Assembly (NCBI GenBank): GCA_947683625.1
Contig: CANTUR010000049.1
Coordinates: 4,132,501 to 4,196,500, forward strand
Length of the DNA stretch: 64,000 nt
Source of the DNA: Mallotus nudiflorus
Taxonomy: Eukaryota; Streptophyta; Magnoliopsida; Malpighiales; Euphorbiaceae
Reading direction: 5' to 3'
Shown here one piece after another: positions 12,430-24,638 of the stretch (within the stretch, counting starts at the first letter, position 1; each line of letters begins with the position of its first letter). The position numbers were made by a program, and so were the translations under genes. Below the pieces are notes generated by a model that did no database searches, had not been told where the DNA came from, and saw only the letters and a list, made by a program, of their open reading frames with translations.

Positions 12430-14283
12430 CCCATGCACTTGCACCCAACAATTGTAGCGTCTACACCCAAAACCCTCTAAAATTCCTCCAATAATATAGC
12501 ACCTCTTGACTTCTTGCACTTAGTACCCATGCACACCTCAATTCTCTTTGCTGATGACTAGGCAAAACTATTTCGGTCATAGGAACAAACAAAAATAGGG
12601 ATGGCATCATTACCATTAAAGCTCATTATTTTTTAATATGTGAAGAAGTGTTAGTAGAAAAGCATTAGTGGCTATTGCATTGAATTATTGGGCAGTAAGA
12701 GTGGTGCAACAGGAGCAGCTTCAGTTATGAAGCGGCTTATAAAAATCACCTCCTTAAGTTCGCTGTCATTGGGTTTACTTGATGATTCAAATGATGATTA
12801 GGAATCAACCATTATAGTGGGTTAAAGCTTGGGTTTTTTTCTACTATTTCTTTTTCCTCATTAATTCCTTCTCCTTTGCTCTCAATTATTGTAGCTATTT
12901 TAGTAATCCTTGTGCAGTTTCCTACAAAAGATAAGTATTTAGGTGAGATCTCTCTTTTGTATTATACATGTAATGTATCATAGAGATTGGTCTATACCAT
13001 TCATATCTTTTTATGTATGATGTCATGTATCCATCCATCCATTGAATTGTATTGAATCGAGTTGAATTTGAAGGTAAAAACAAATGCAAAGCAGCAATAG
13101 TTTATTCAAAAATTTATTTATAAATTGAAGGACACTATTCCATCACTAATAAAAGTAAATTTTATAAATTCAATTCACTTTGAAAGAAAAAATAAAATTG
13201 AGTGATAGATAAATAAATTAGATGTAATGATGTATAGTAGAAAATAGAGGGAAAATCAGAATGAATGAACCTGGAGCAAAATAGCCTGGGGATTTTAATA
13301 AAGTAAATCAAAATAAAAAAAGATGCACAAATCCTTATATAAGGACTTGACTAATTTTAATTTTTTTCTTAATGGATTGTTTCTTCTTCTTCTTTTGATC
13401 CCCTCCGCACCTCACATCCTTTTCTTTGCTTATTCTTCTTCTTCTTTCATCTTCTAAAAAATATAAGCTAATAAGAAATTGAATTTGATTACATATGAAT
13501 GGAAATAGATGAGAAGAAGAAGAAAATTTGGTGGTTAGTGGTTTTGATATTATTAATTTGTTAATAAAGATTGAAGAAGAAGAAGAGTTGGCCAAAAAAA
13601 GAAGAAGAGAAGAATAACGGGATGAGTTGAAATTAGTCACATGTTTTTGCCAATGTGTCATTTGTTTTTCCCAATATTAAGGGCATATAATGGTGATAAT
13701 GTAGATGGAAGAAGCTGACAATAAGAGAGGGACTTAAAGTTCAATAAAACTTGATTTTTCAATGTAAGTGAGCTAAAAATTAGTTAAGATGCTTAAGTGC
13801 ATCTCAGGGTATACTATAGGAGCCAATATGTACCTTATCCCCTAAAAATTGAAAGGAAATACTCCCCCATAAAATAAGCCTATAATTAAAATTGCAAAAA
13901 TCATTAAGTAAGTCCATTTTGCATATTTGAGCAACAAATCATCAAAAATCACATTTTAACTTTCAAACATCAATAAAGTATATCGAAAGAAAATATATTC
14001 ATCAACCAACAATTTTTAGTACCCAAAATATCCTCAAAAGTAGTTCTTCCCCTTATAAGCATAAACACTTTATCAACTAAAAAAACTTTTCTCCCCAAAC
14101 ATAATTCACCATATCCAAAACAAATATAAACATTTTACATTTATTCCTCTTTTGTTACTATAAAAAACAACAAGATAGAGTAAAGATAAAATGTATTAAT
14201 CACAGTAATCATAGTCACAACTAGTGACAGTTCATTTTACACAAAAACAATAATCAACTTTTAAAGGCAACATAGTCACAGTC
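12430..14283. other. Remainder of the MULE interior and copia 3' internal region
   Basis: From 12430 to 13700 there is a possible further captured segment on the plus strand around 12660-12800, with open translation rich in S/G/L, but no family is recognised. From 13843 to 14283 the sequence is AT-rich copia 3' internal DNA with no ORF. Confidence 0.4.
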
Positions 14284-14731
14284 TGTCACAACCCAAATCT
14301 AGGAGTCACGACCAACGCTAGGGAATAGGAATTCTTTTGAATCTGAAACTCGTAGCAAGCAAAAAAAATGCAAGTAATAAATAAATAAAAATACACCATA
14401 ATTAAAATTTAAATCAAAATAAAATAAATACTCAAATTTCATAAAATAAAATAAAAATATGTTCATACAATATTCAGAGATAGATCTCTTACTAAAGTAA
14501 CATTCTATTGATACAAAACATTACTATTGCAGTTTTCTAGAATACAACAAATTCAGATAAATAATTTACATAATCTAGCTAGGGCTGAAGAAGTCCGGCG
14601 TAGATGTCTACTAATGAGGTCTGACGACGAGGAATCTCCTGAAAAAAATATATTGAGGGGAGTCAGACCTCAATGAATGAATTCTTATAATATATATACA
14701 TGCAATCTAAAACATATACAGTCAATCATCA

Positions 14732-14786
<55 letters not shown>

Positions 14787-17345
14787 TTTCACACAAATGT
14801 CAAACTCTGCCCTTATATATATAACAAATGTAAAAAACATTATTTGAATGAAAGATCAAATAGAACCCTAAAAATATTCGTAACCTCAAACAAATATCTC
14901 ACTAGCCATACAGGCTTACTTAATTCCAAATAAATTTTCTTATTCCATTTTGGACAGTAGACTGACCTCGAGAGACTAAGTCAACCGAACTCCAGCAGTC
15001 TCACTATCAGTGCGATTGGCCCCGAGACACTAGGTCAACCAAACTCTAGCAACCACACTATTCACTCACTGAATACTCAATATTCATAATAATCAATTTA
15101 CCTCAACTAATTCTCATATTATTGACCCTAAAGTCTAACTAACCAATACGTACACAATTCTAGTGCAGCCCACTAGGTAGCATGTTCTATTGATTTCCTT
15201 CGAACAAAATTGTATATTTATGGAAAATAAATAAATGCATAATTAAACATAAATGTCATTCATAACAGAAAATATACCATAAATATACCGAAAATATACT
15301 AAATATGTTTCAAGTATATATGTTACATATAATCCGAAATCAATCATAAATATATCGAAATATACTAAATGTATATTGAAAGTATAATAAGCATATATGT
15401 TGTATAAATATCAAAATATACCAAAAAGATACTTAAAGTATACCAAACATATACTTGTTCATTTAATGCAATAATTCATAACAAAACATAATAAAAACAT
15501 GGATTCTCAAAAGCATGTATTCTATATGCAATGTATATATAAAATAATAACTCACACGTTTTCACTTCTCAAGACTGACTCGACGGGCTTGGTCCAATAG
15601 GCCTCGGTCTCGGTGCAGCTAGAAAATAAATAATCAAAATCAAAATCAAACTATACTCCTAATGTATACATCTAAGAATTCTAAAGAAAGACTCGATCTA
15701 AGAATTCAAAAATTCAGTCAAAACACAAAGACTTAGAATCGACCTAACGTCACGTTTTACAAGAATTCTACTAAAAAATCAATAGAACCTCCTCTATAAA
15801 ATAGACATCTCTCTGCTAATAGTAGAGTCGATCCTACAAGGAAATTTCACCAAGCTCAACACCTCAGGTTGGGACCCTGAACTATATAAATTTTCAACCA
15901 AGGTTCACAATTCATGAAATATCAATATAAAATAATGGATATATTAAAAATATTAAATTCCATAAATATCCATAAAATACCAAAATATAATATATTTAAA
16001 CATTAAATCACTAAATATAATTATTTTCACAACAATTAAATAAAAATCTCAAATAATAATATAATATTAATAAAAATCCAATTTTTTTAATAATTCATCA
16101 TATAATAGTAAAATTCATTGTTATATACTCAAATAGCTTAGTTATATAATAAAAGTAATTAAAAGTTCATTTAATCACCAAAATAGTAAATAATATATTA
16201 TTTGAATATAATTTTAAAAATTAGTATTAATTAGTTAAAAATAGTAAATAATTTACAAAATTATTTCAATACCTTATAAAATTCTAAAATCATTTAAAAC
16301 ATATTATTTAACTATAATTTCAACAAACATACACAATTAACTCATAATTCCAATATTCACATAATATTAATAATTTCTCAAAAATTATATCAAAATTACC
16401 AAAAAATTATTTTATAAATTCTAAATTATTAACTCAAATTAATAACACTAATTTAACCAAATTTCCATTAAAAATAATTAATTAACGTAATTATCAAAAA
16501 TTTAATATTTTAATATTAAAATAATAAAAAATACCCATAATTCAAATTAATTCAAATATATATATATATATATATATTATGAAGCTTAAGTTGCCATGAA
16601 CAACATTTCCAAAGCAAAAATCCAAATCAAACAATAACAAGCTTAAAAAAAATAAAACCTAAAATGGACATAAACTAAAAATTAATAAAACTCACAAATG
16701 AGTTGGTTTAAGCTCAAACCAAGCTTGAAACTAGACTCACCGGTGTCAAAGCTTTCGATAGAGCTCAGAATCAAGAGCTCTCATTGTCGATAACTTCACC
16801 GATTTCAATTGTGGCACCTACTATGCAATCTCAGTTCAACGCTTTTCGGTGACTCCTGGTGGCTCTGTTGGTGGCGAACGGGGGTTGGAGGAAGAGGGAA
16901 GGTAATGGTGGGGATGGGTGGCGCAATGGCGGTCCGGCAATGGGTGGGTGGTTGATGGTTTTGCATGATGAGGAGAAGAAAATGGTAAGGAAAGAAGAAA
17001 AGAAAATAGAAGGGAGAGGAAGAATAGGTTGACCTTGTATGTATATATATATATATATAATAACCCTAATTAAATAATAATCACAATATAAATAATAATA
17101 CAAATAACAATAAAAAAATATTATTAATAATACTATTTAAAACTATTAGCAACGAAAATGATTTTAATACTTTAAATAATAAAACTCACAAAATAATTAT
17201 TTTAGTAAATAAAATATTTAGAATAAAATAAATGGATAATATTCACAAATAATAATAATAATAATATATAATTAAAATTTAAAATTTTATTAACACTGCA
17301 TATCTCAAAATAAATTTATATTATTTAAAATGGAGGATCATTACA
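14284..17345 (-). repeat. Chromovirus 3' LTR
   Basis: On the plus strand it starts TGTCACAACCCAAAT and ends TCATTACA. It contains (TA)n(CA)n at about 14732-14786 and (TA)n at about 16556-16577. In the first 78 bases compared with the partner LTR I count 14 differences, all transitions. A minus-strand ORF near 16831-17103 is an LTR shadow, not a gene. Confidence 0.85.
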
Positions 17346-17360
17346 ATTTTCCCTCCTTAT
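17346..17360 (-). other. Chromovirus polypurine tract
   Basis: The minus strand reads AAGGAGGGAAAATT directly before the 3' LTR start TGTAATGA. Confidence 0.65.
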
Positions 17361-18504
17361 AAGAATTCATCCTCGAATTCAAAGAAAAGAACAAAGACAA
17401 GAATTACCAAGGAAAGAGATAAGAGTAACAAGCTCGCATCTCAGCTTCTATCTCCTAAGTGTGCTCCTCCATGTTGTTGCTTCGCCACAACACCTTAACC
17501 ATCAAAATCTACTTCGAATGCAAATGTCGAACTTGATGATCCACTATCGTGACTAATTCCTCCTCGAACGTCAGGTCTTCATTCACTTCCACACTATCAA
17601 GCTACAACACGTGCAAAGGGTCCGAAATATACTTCCTCGGCATTGAGATATGGAACACTGGATGCACTTCAGACAAATTCGGAGGCAAAGCCAACCGATA
17701 CGCAACCATGCCCACTCTCTCCATAATCTTGAACAGTCCAATATATCTCGATGCTAGCTTTCCTTTCTTGTCAAATCTCATCACACCCTTCATTAGAGAC
17801 ACCTTCAAAAACACATAGTCTCCAACCTAAAACTCCACATCTCTACGTCTCGGACCTATTTAGCTCTTTTATTTGCTAACTACAGTCTCTAATCTCCTTT
17901 TGATCATAGTAACCTTCTCAGCAACATCTTAAACCATCTCAGGTCCAATCAACGATCTCTCTCTAATCTCATACCAACTCAGAGGGGATCTACACTTCCT
18001 TCCTTAAAAGCCTCATACGGTGCCATCCCGATACTGCTATAGTAGTTGTTATTATATGCAAACTCCACAAGCGGCAAATGATCATCCTAGGTACCTCCCA
18101 GATCCAATACAACATTCTCAACATATCTTCAAGTGTCTGGATCGTCCTCTTAGACTGACCATCTGTCTAAGGGTGAAAAGTAGTACTGAAATCAAGCCTT
18201 ATGCCCATCGCTTCTTGTAACTTCAGCAAAAAATTAGAGGTAAATATTGAACCTTTATTAGATACAATGGACACAGGTACTCCATGAAGGCACACAATAT
18301 GCTTAACACACAGCTTCACCAACTTAGCTACATAATAGGTGGCTTTAACAAGAAAGAAATGAATAGACTTGGTCAACCTATCCACAATCACCCAGATGGA
18401 ATCATATCCATCCTTAGAACGAGATAACCTAACCATAAAATCCATAGCAATTCTTTCTCATTTCCACTCAAGAATAGGAAGAGGCTGAAGCTTTCCAGAA
18501 GGCT
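17361..18504 (-). pseudogene. Chromovirus integrase core and chromodomain
   Basis: Translation begins near LQPLPILEW and runs through MDFMVRLSRSKDGYDSIWVI and VDRLTKSIHF (integrase core, first catalytic Asp in the MDF position). It continues to GVPVSIVSNKGS, where the second catalytic Asp of the usual S/T-D motif reads N. It ends in HPVFHISMPRKYI (GPY/F-type tail) and a CR-chromodomain end with MEEHT and MRACYSYLFP. Stops and frameshifts occur, for example after STTFHP and around 17820-17970. Chromodomains of this type direct integration to heterochromatin. The joint with RT at about 18505 skips RNase H and the HHCC finger. Confidence 0.85.
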
Positions 18505-19860
18505 TCTAATGTCATAGGAGCTAAAATTATAGAAAAAATCCTACATAAATCTCCTATAATACCTAGCCAAACTCAGAAAACTCTAAATCTTTATGACTAT
18601 TGTTGATCTGGGCCACTCAGACACTGCCTCAATCTTCTGTGGATTAACCTAGATACCATCTTTAGATACTATGTGTCCAAGGAATGCAACACTCTACAAC
18701 CAGAAATCACACTTTGAGAATTTAGCATAAAGCTTATGTTCTCTCAGTGTCTTCAGTACAGTCCTTAAGTGATATATGTGCTCCTCCATATTCTTTGAAT
18801 ATACCAGTATATCATTAATGAAGACTACCATAAACTGACCCATAAACGGTCTGAATACCCTGCTCATTAGGTCCATAAAAGTAGTTGGTGCATTAGTCAA
18901 CCTAAATGACATCACCAAAAACTCATAGTGGCCATATCGAGTGCGAAATGTCATTTTAAGAACATCATCTTCACTGATCCGCAACTGATGATGACCTGAC
19001 CTCAAGCCAATCTTAGAAAAGAATTGTGCACCTTGAAGCTGATTAAACAAATCATCTATCCTCGGGAGAGGATGCTTGTTCTTCACTGTCACTTTGTTCA
19101 ACTCTCTATAACCAATGCACAGTCTTAAGGTACCATCCTTCTCCCTTACAAATAAGACTAGTGTACCCCAAGGAGAAACATTGGGTCTAATGAAACCCTT
19201 ATCTAGCAATTCTTATAACTTCTCCTTTAACTCTTTCAACTCTGCAGGAGTCATTCTATAGGGCAGCATCAAAATAGGAGTGGTGCCTGGAACCACATCT
19301 ATATAGAACTCAATTTCTCTATAAGGTGGTAAACCTGGAAATTCCTTAAGAAAAACATCAGGAAACTCATAAGCAACAGGAACATCTGTGAATAACAACT
19401 TCTCCACATAAGTATCCCTAACTTATGCCAAATATCCTTAACAACCCTTCCTCAGCATCTTCCTAACCGTGATAGCAGAGATAAAATTCTGAGGTGCAGA
19501 ACTCTTATCACCCACAAACTTAAAATCTTCTTCATCCAAAATTTTAAAAATCACCTCTTTACTCCGATAATCCATAATGGCACAGTGCTGAGACAGCCAA
19601 TCCATACCTAAAATCACATTGAAATCCATCACATCTAACAACAGTAATTTTGTTGGCAGCTCTCTGCCTTCGATAAACACTGGACAACCAAAAAGAATAA
19701 TGTCAGTGTCCAAAGAATTACTTAGAGGAGTGGCAATAGAAAAATGAAAAACCATCCTCGAAGCTTACCAACATAATTTTAAATTAAAAATAAAGGATAC
19801 GAAAGAGTGTGTGGCAGTCGGATTAAACAAAACCCAAGCATTTAAGTAACAGACTAGAAT
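18505..19860 (-). pseudogene. Chromovirus protease and reverse transcriptase
   Basis: The protease begins near NAWVLFNPTATHSFVS (about 19800-19845). The catalytic D of the family's D-x-G/T-A-T-H-S-F motif is replaced by N. It continues to VILGMDWLSQH. RT follows with EFPGLPPYREIEF, LLDKGFIRPNVSPWGTLVLF, ELNKVTVKNKHPLPRIDDLF, and the active site reads VFINDILVYS (about 18805-18825), where the second-to-last catalytic Asp of the usual I-D-D triplet is N. A stop (L*ELL) lies between 19213 and 19209 and another at 19408-19437. All losses are single transitions. The RT order and the PGLPP block are typical of Tekay/Del. Confidence 0.9.
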
Positions 19861-21229
19861 AATACTTGCAATAACAGTATTAAATGCCTGAGCATCCTAC
19901 TGAGTGACGTGGAAAACTCTACCCTGACTTCGACCTCCTTGCTAATTGGTGGAAGCTTGGCTAAAACTTCTGGCACCTCCTATAGTACCTCTACCACGCC
20001 TCTGTTGGGTAGAAATTTGCGTCGTGCTTGGATACTTAGCTGGAGGCAACTGAAAAGGAGCTATTGCTGCACTGGCAATCGATTGCTACAAAAATTATTG
20101 TGCCTAAAATCCAGAATATGGACATGATCTAATAAAGTATCTCGTTTGTCCACATAAAAAACATATCAATGGTCCCATATAATAGGGTCCTTAATGGACT
20201 CTACCACAACTCTGACAGGCGTTGGCTACTGATCCTATGCTGCCATAACCCAAACTATGATCACTAATGCTACTAGAAGCACCTGACCCAAATCTAATAG
20301 GTCTATAAGGTCCAGCACGACCATGTCTACTACTCCTATGTACTCTCTGCTACTGCCTCTGACTCTGTTATACTGAGCCTCTCTGCTGACTATTAGAACT
20401 AATCTGAAAGGTCAAATATGGAGTAGTCTAAAATCCTCCTGATTGAATACCTCCCAGCTGATAGTAATCAAGAGTAGCTCCTTGCCTGACTAGTGTCAAC
20501 TCTATCTCTTTGGCCAACTCTATCACCATCTTTAGAGTAAGGCCCGCAGTAGCCATCCCAGCAAATGCAGAACCTAGACTAGTGACGTATGTCATAATAG
20601 CAAAATACTAGTCTCGCATCAAATCCTCTACATATCTGTCAAGTCAGAGAAACTCCCTAGGGTAATCCTCGATAGATCTGTCACCTCTAGTGACGCTCGT
20701 CAACCGAAGTCTGTAACTTATCCTCAATGGCTCTGGATAGAATCTCCTCATAAATCTCTCTTTGAACTGAGCCCAAGTCATAGTCATTATGTACAGCTAA
20801 ATCACCTGGATGAACCAATCCAAGGCTGGTCCCTTAACAGAAAACTCAACGATTATGATCCGTTGGTACTTGGTGTGAGCAATTCGAGTCCTCATCTTAA
20901 TAGCGTGCAGAAAGTCTAACATCTAACATCCCATCAAAGGCTATCCTGCTAATATAGAATAATACTACCTCAGGGCTAGACATACCCTGTTGATAGGTAA
21001 GCTGTATCGATGGTGCAACTGGAGGTATAGCAACTTCCTTGTACTCTGGATCTATATGTTCCTCATCTTATAGTTCTCACTATCTACGGTGACTTGCCGC
21101 TCCTCGAGGTCTACCTCTACCTCAGCCTTTGCACTTAGCTGGTAGCTCATGAGGTAAAACCTTATCCTAAAATGACTCATCATCCTCGGTCTCAATGACT
21201 GGTAGAGTGACACGTGCTTCCCTCCTCAT
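19861..21229 (-). pseudogene. Chromovirus gag
   Basis: The likely start is the ATG at 21229, 178 bases after the PBS, giving MRREARVTLPVIETEDDESF before a TAG. Later blocks resemble Tekay gag: SLGSAFAGMATAGLTLKMVI and a Q/S/G-rich stretch around 20200-20450. The zinc knuckle reads CFLCGQTRYFIRSC, spaced as CX2CX4HX4C but with Tyr where His belongs. At least ten in-frame stops are present, mostly TAG. Confidence 0.75.
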
Positions 21230-21405
21230 TCTGAAAAAACAAAACTAAAGAGATTCAGACAAAATCGACAACAAACAATCTAACGATTACGCAGAATACT
21301 AAATCAATGAAAACTTATCGAAGACATACTCAAACCTAATTAACTGCAGTAGTTTAAAGAAAACACAACTCTAACAACCTAGGACCATAATACTAATAAC
21401 TTACG

Positions 21406-21417
21406 GCTTTGATACCA
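21406..21417 (-). other. Chromovirus primer-binding site
   Basis: The minus strand reads TGGTATCAAAGC four bases inside the 5' LTR. It matches the initiator tRNA-Met 3' end with one change. Confidence 0.85.
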
Positions 21418-21421
21418 ACTT

Positions 21422-21880
21422 TGTCACAACCCAAATCCGGGAGTTATGACCGGCACTAGGGAACGAGAATTCTTTCGAATTCGGAACTCGTAGCAAGCCT
21501 TAAAAAAAATAAAAATGCATGCACTAAATAAATAAAAATACACAAAAATTAAAATTGAAATTGAAATAAAATAAATAATCAAATGTCATTTCATAAAATA
21601 AAAATATGTTCATACAATATTTAGAGATAGATATCTTACTAAAGTAACATTCTACTGATACAAAATATTAATACTAAACTTTTATAGAATACAAAAAAAT
21701 TCAGATAAATAATTTATATAATCTAGCTGGCCTAAAGAAGTCTGGCATAAAGGTATACTACTAAGGTCTGATGATGAGAAATCTCCTGAAAAAAATATAT
21801 TGAGGGGAGTCAGACCTCATTGAGTGAATTATTATAATATATATATACATGAAATCTAAAACATATACAGTCAGATATCA

Positions 21881-21924
<44 letters not shown>

Positions 21925-24638
21925 GCATTCCACACAGATGACAAACTCTACCTTTATATATATAACAAATGCAAAAAACATTATTTAAATGATGGATCAA
22001 ATAGAACCCTAAAAATATTCGTAACTTCAAACAAATATCTCACTAGTCATGCAGGCTTACTTAATTCCAAATAAATTCTCTTATTCCATTTTGGACAGTA
22101 GACTGGCCCCGAGACACTAAGTCAACCAAGCTCTAGCAGTCTCACTATCAGTATGATTGGCCTCGAGACACTAGGTCAACCTGACTTCAGCAACCACACA
22201 ATTCACTCATTGAATACTTAATATTCACAATAATCAATTCACCTCAACTAATTCTCACAATATTGACCCTAAAGTCTAATGAACTAGTACGTACACAGTC
22301 CTAGTGCAGCCCACTAGGTAGCATGTTCTATTGATATCCTTCGAATAAAATTGTATATTTATGGAAAATAAATAAATACGTAATTAAACATAAATGACAT
22401 TCATAATAGAAAATATACCAGAAATATACTGAAAATATACTAAATATGTTTCAAGTATATATGTTACATATAATTCAAAATCAACCATAAATATATCAAA
22501 ATATACTAAATGTATATTGAAAGTATAACAAGCATATATGTTGCATAAATATCGAAATATACCAAAAAGATACTTAAAGTATACCCAACATATACTTATT
22601 CATTTAATGCAATAATTCATATCAAAACATAATAAAAACATGAATTCTCAAAAGCATGTATTCTATATGCAATATTTATATAGAATAATAACTCATAAGT
22701 TTGCACTCCTCAAGACTGACTCGACAAGCTTGGTCCGATAGGTCTCATTTTCGGCGTAACTAGAAAATAAATAATAATAATAATAATAATCAAAATATAT
22801 TCCTAACGTATACATCTAAGAATTCTAAAGAAAGACTCAATCTAGGAATTTAAAAATTCAGTCAAAATACAAAGACTCAAGATATACCGACGTCACATTT
22901 TACGAGAATTCTACCAAAAATTTGATAGAACCTCCTCTATAAAATGGACATCTCTCTACTAACAGTAGAGCCGATCCTACAAGGAAAACATACTTCTAAA
23001 TTCCACCAGCTCAACATCTCGGGTTGGGACCCTGAACTGAACAAATTTCTAACTGAGGTTCACAATTCATGAAATATCAATATAAAATAATAGATATATT
23101 GAAAATATTAAATTCCATAAATATCCATAAAATATCAAAATATAATATATTTAAACATCAAATCACTAAATATAATTATTTTTACAACAATTAAATAAAA
23201 ATCTCAAATAATAATATAATATTAATAAAAATCCAATTTTTCACTAATTTAGTATATAATAGTAAAATTCATTGTTATATACTCAAATAGCTTAGTTATA
23301 TAATAAAAGTAATTAAAAGTTCATTTAATCACCAAAATAGTAAATAATATATTATTTGAATATTATTTTCAAAAATTAGTATTAATTAGTTAAAAATAGT
23401 AAATAATTTACAAAAATTATTTTACTACCCTATAAAATTCTAAAATCATTTAAAACATATTATTTAACTATAATTTCAACAAAAATACACAATTAACTCA
23501 TAATTCCAATATTCACATAATATTAATAATTTCTCAAAAATTATATAAAATTACCAAAAAATTCTTTTATAAATTCTAAAATTAACTCAAATTAATAACA
23601 CTAATTTAACTAAATTTCCATTAAAAATAATTAATTAAAATAATTATCAAAAATTCAATAATTTAATATTAAAATAATAAAATAATAAAAAATACCCATA
23701 ATTAAAATTAATTTGAAAAAATACACAAAAATTATTTTTGAGAAGCTTAAGTTTCCATGAACAACATTTCCAAAGCAAAAATCCAAAAATCAAACAATAA
23801 CAAGCTTAAAAAAAATAAAACCAAAAATGGACATAAAATAAAAATGAACAAAACTCACAAATGAGTTGGTTTAAGCTCAAACCAAGCTTGGAACTAGACT
23901 CGTCAATTTTAGAGCTGTCGATAAAGATTGGAATCAAGACCTCTCATCGTCGATAACTTCACTGATTTCAATTGTGGCCACCTACTATGCAGTCTCGGTT
24001 CAATGCTTTTTGGTGACTCCCGGTGGCTTTACTAGTGGCAAATAATGGCTGGAGGAAGAGGGAAGGTAACAGTGGTGATGGGTGGCAAAGTGGCGGTTCG
24101 ACAATGGGTGGGTGGTCGATGGTTTCGCACGATGAGGAGAAGAAAATGATAAGGAAAGAAGAAAAGAAAATAGAAGGGAGAGGAAGAATAGGTTGACCAC
24201 GTGATGTACTTTTGACCAACTTTTATTTTTTATATATATACACACACACTCAACTATCTTACCAACCACACACACACACATATAAACACACACATATATA
24301 TATACACACACACATATAAACACACAACTATACAATAATAATAACACAACAATAACAATAACCCTAATTAAATAATAATAACAATATAAATAATAATGCT
24401 AATAACAATAAAAAATATTATTAATAATGCTATTTAAAACTATTAGCATTGAAAATGATTTTAATACTTTAAATAATAAAACTCACAAAATGTTTATTTT
24501 ATGTAAGTATATATTTAGAATAAAATAAATGGATAACATTCACAAATAATAACAATAATATATAATTAAAATTTACAATTTTATTAACACTGCATATCTC
24601 AAAATAATTTTATATTATTTAAAATACAAGTCATTACA
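21422..24638 (-). repeat. Chromovirus 5' LTR
   Basis: Direct repeat of 14284-17345, slightly longer because of (TA)n near 21883-21918 and an AC/AT-rich microsatellite block at about 24235-24325 that is absent from the other copy. Confidence 0.85.

Larger units (their letters stand above)
11538..13842. mobile_element. MULE-like TIR transposon (Pack-MULE candidate)
   Basis: Long terminal inverted repeats of about 130 bp: the left end GGATAAGGTACAATTTTACC and the right end, reversed, GGATAAGGTACATATTGGCT. Both continue through cacttaag, then taatttttagctca and attgaaaaatcaag. The flanking 9-mers are aaaaaatta and taaaaattg, a degenerate 9-bp target duplication. Long TIRs with a 9-bp duplication point to Mutator-like elements. 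No transposase is seen. The interior has a captured DUF538 piece, a large microsatellite and unassigned sequence. Confidence 0.65.
14284..24638 (-). mobile_element. Tekay/Del-like chromovirus, deletion derivative with LTRs over 3 kb
   Basis: Two long direct LTRs flank a 4.1-kb interior read leftwards in the order PBS, gag, protease, RT, integrase core, C-terminal CR-type chromodomain, PPT. The host flanks share acagtc (14278-14283 and 24639-24644), consistent with the target duplication. RNase H and the integrase zinc finger are missing. Protease, RT and the gag zinc knuckle each carry a lost key residue. The element is not autonomous. It lies inside the copia element, so it inserted later. 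Confidence 0.9.

Noticed and set aside
12118..12451. Minus-strand ORFs of poly-Ile/Met and poly-Tyr/Asp
   Set aside because: They are translations of the (AAT)n(CAT)n microsatellite.
13335..13661. 108-aa minus ORF in the MULE
   Set aside because: Ser/Lys-rich translation of GAAGAA repeats; no domain.
16831..17103. 90-aa Pro/Ser-rich ORF in the chromovirus LTR, with a similar one near 23968-24347
   Set aside because: Present in both LTRs in different frames and broken differently; it is LTR leader sequence, not a conserved gene.
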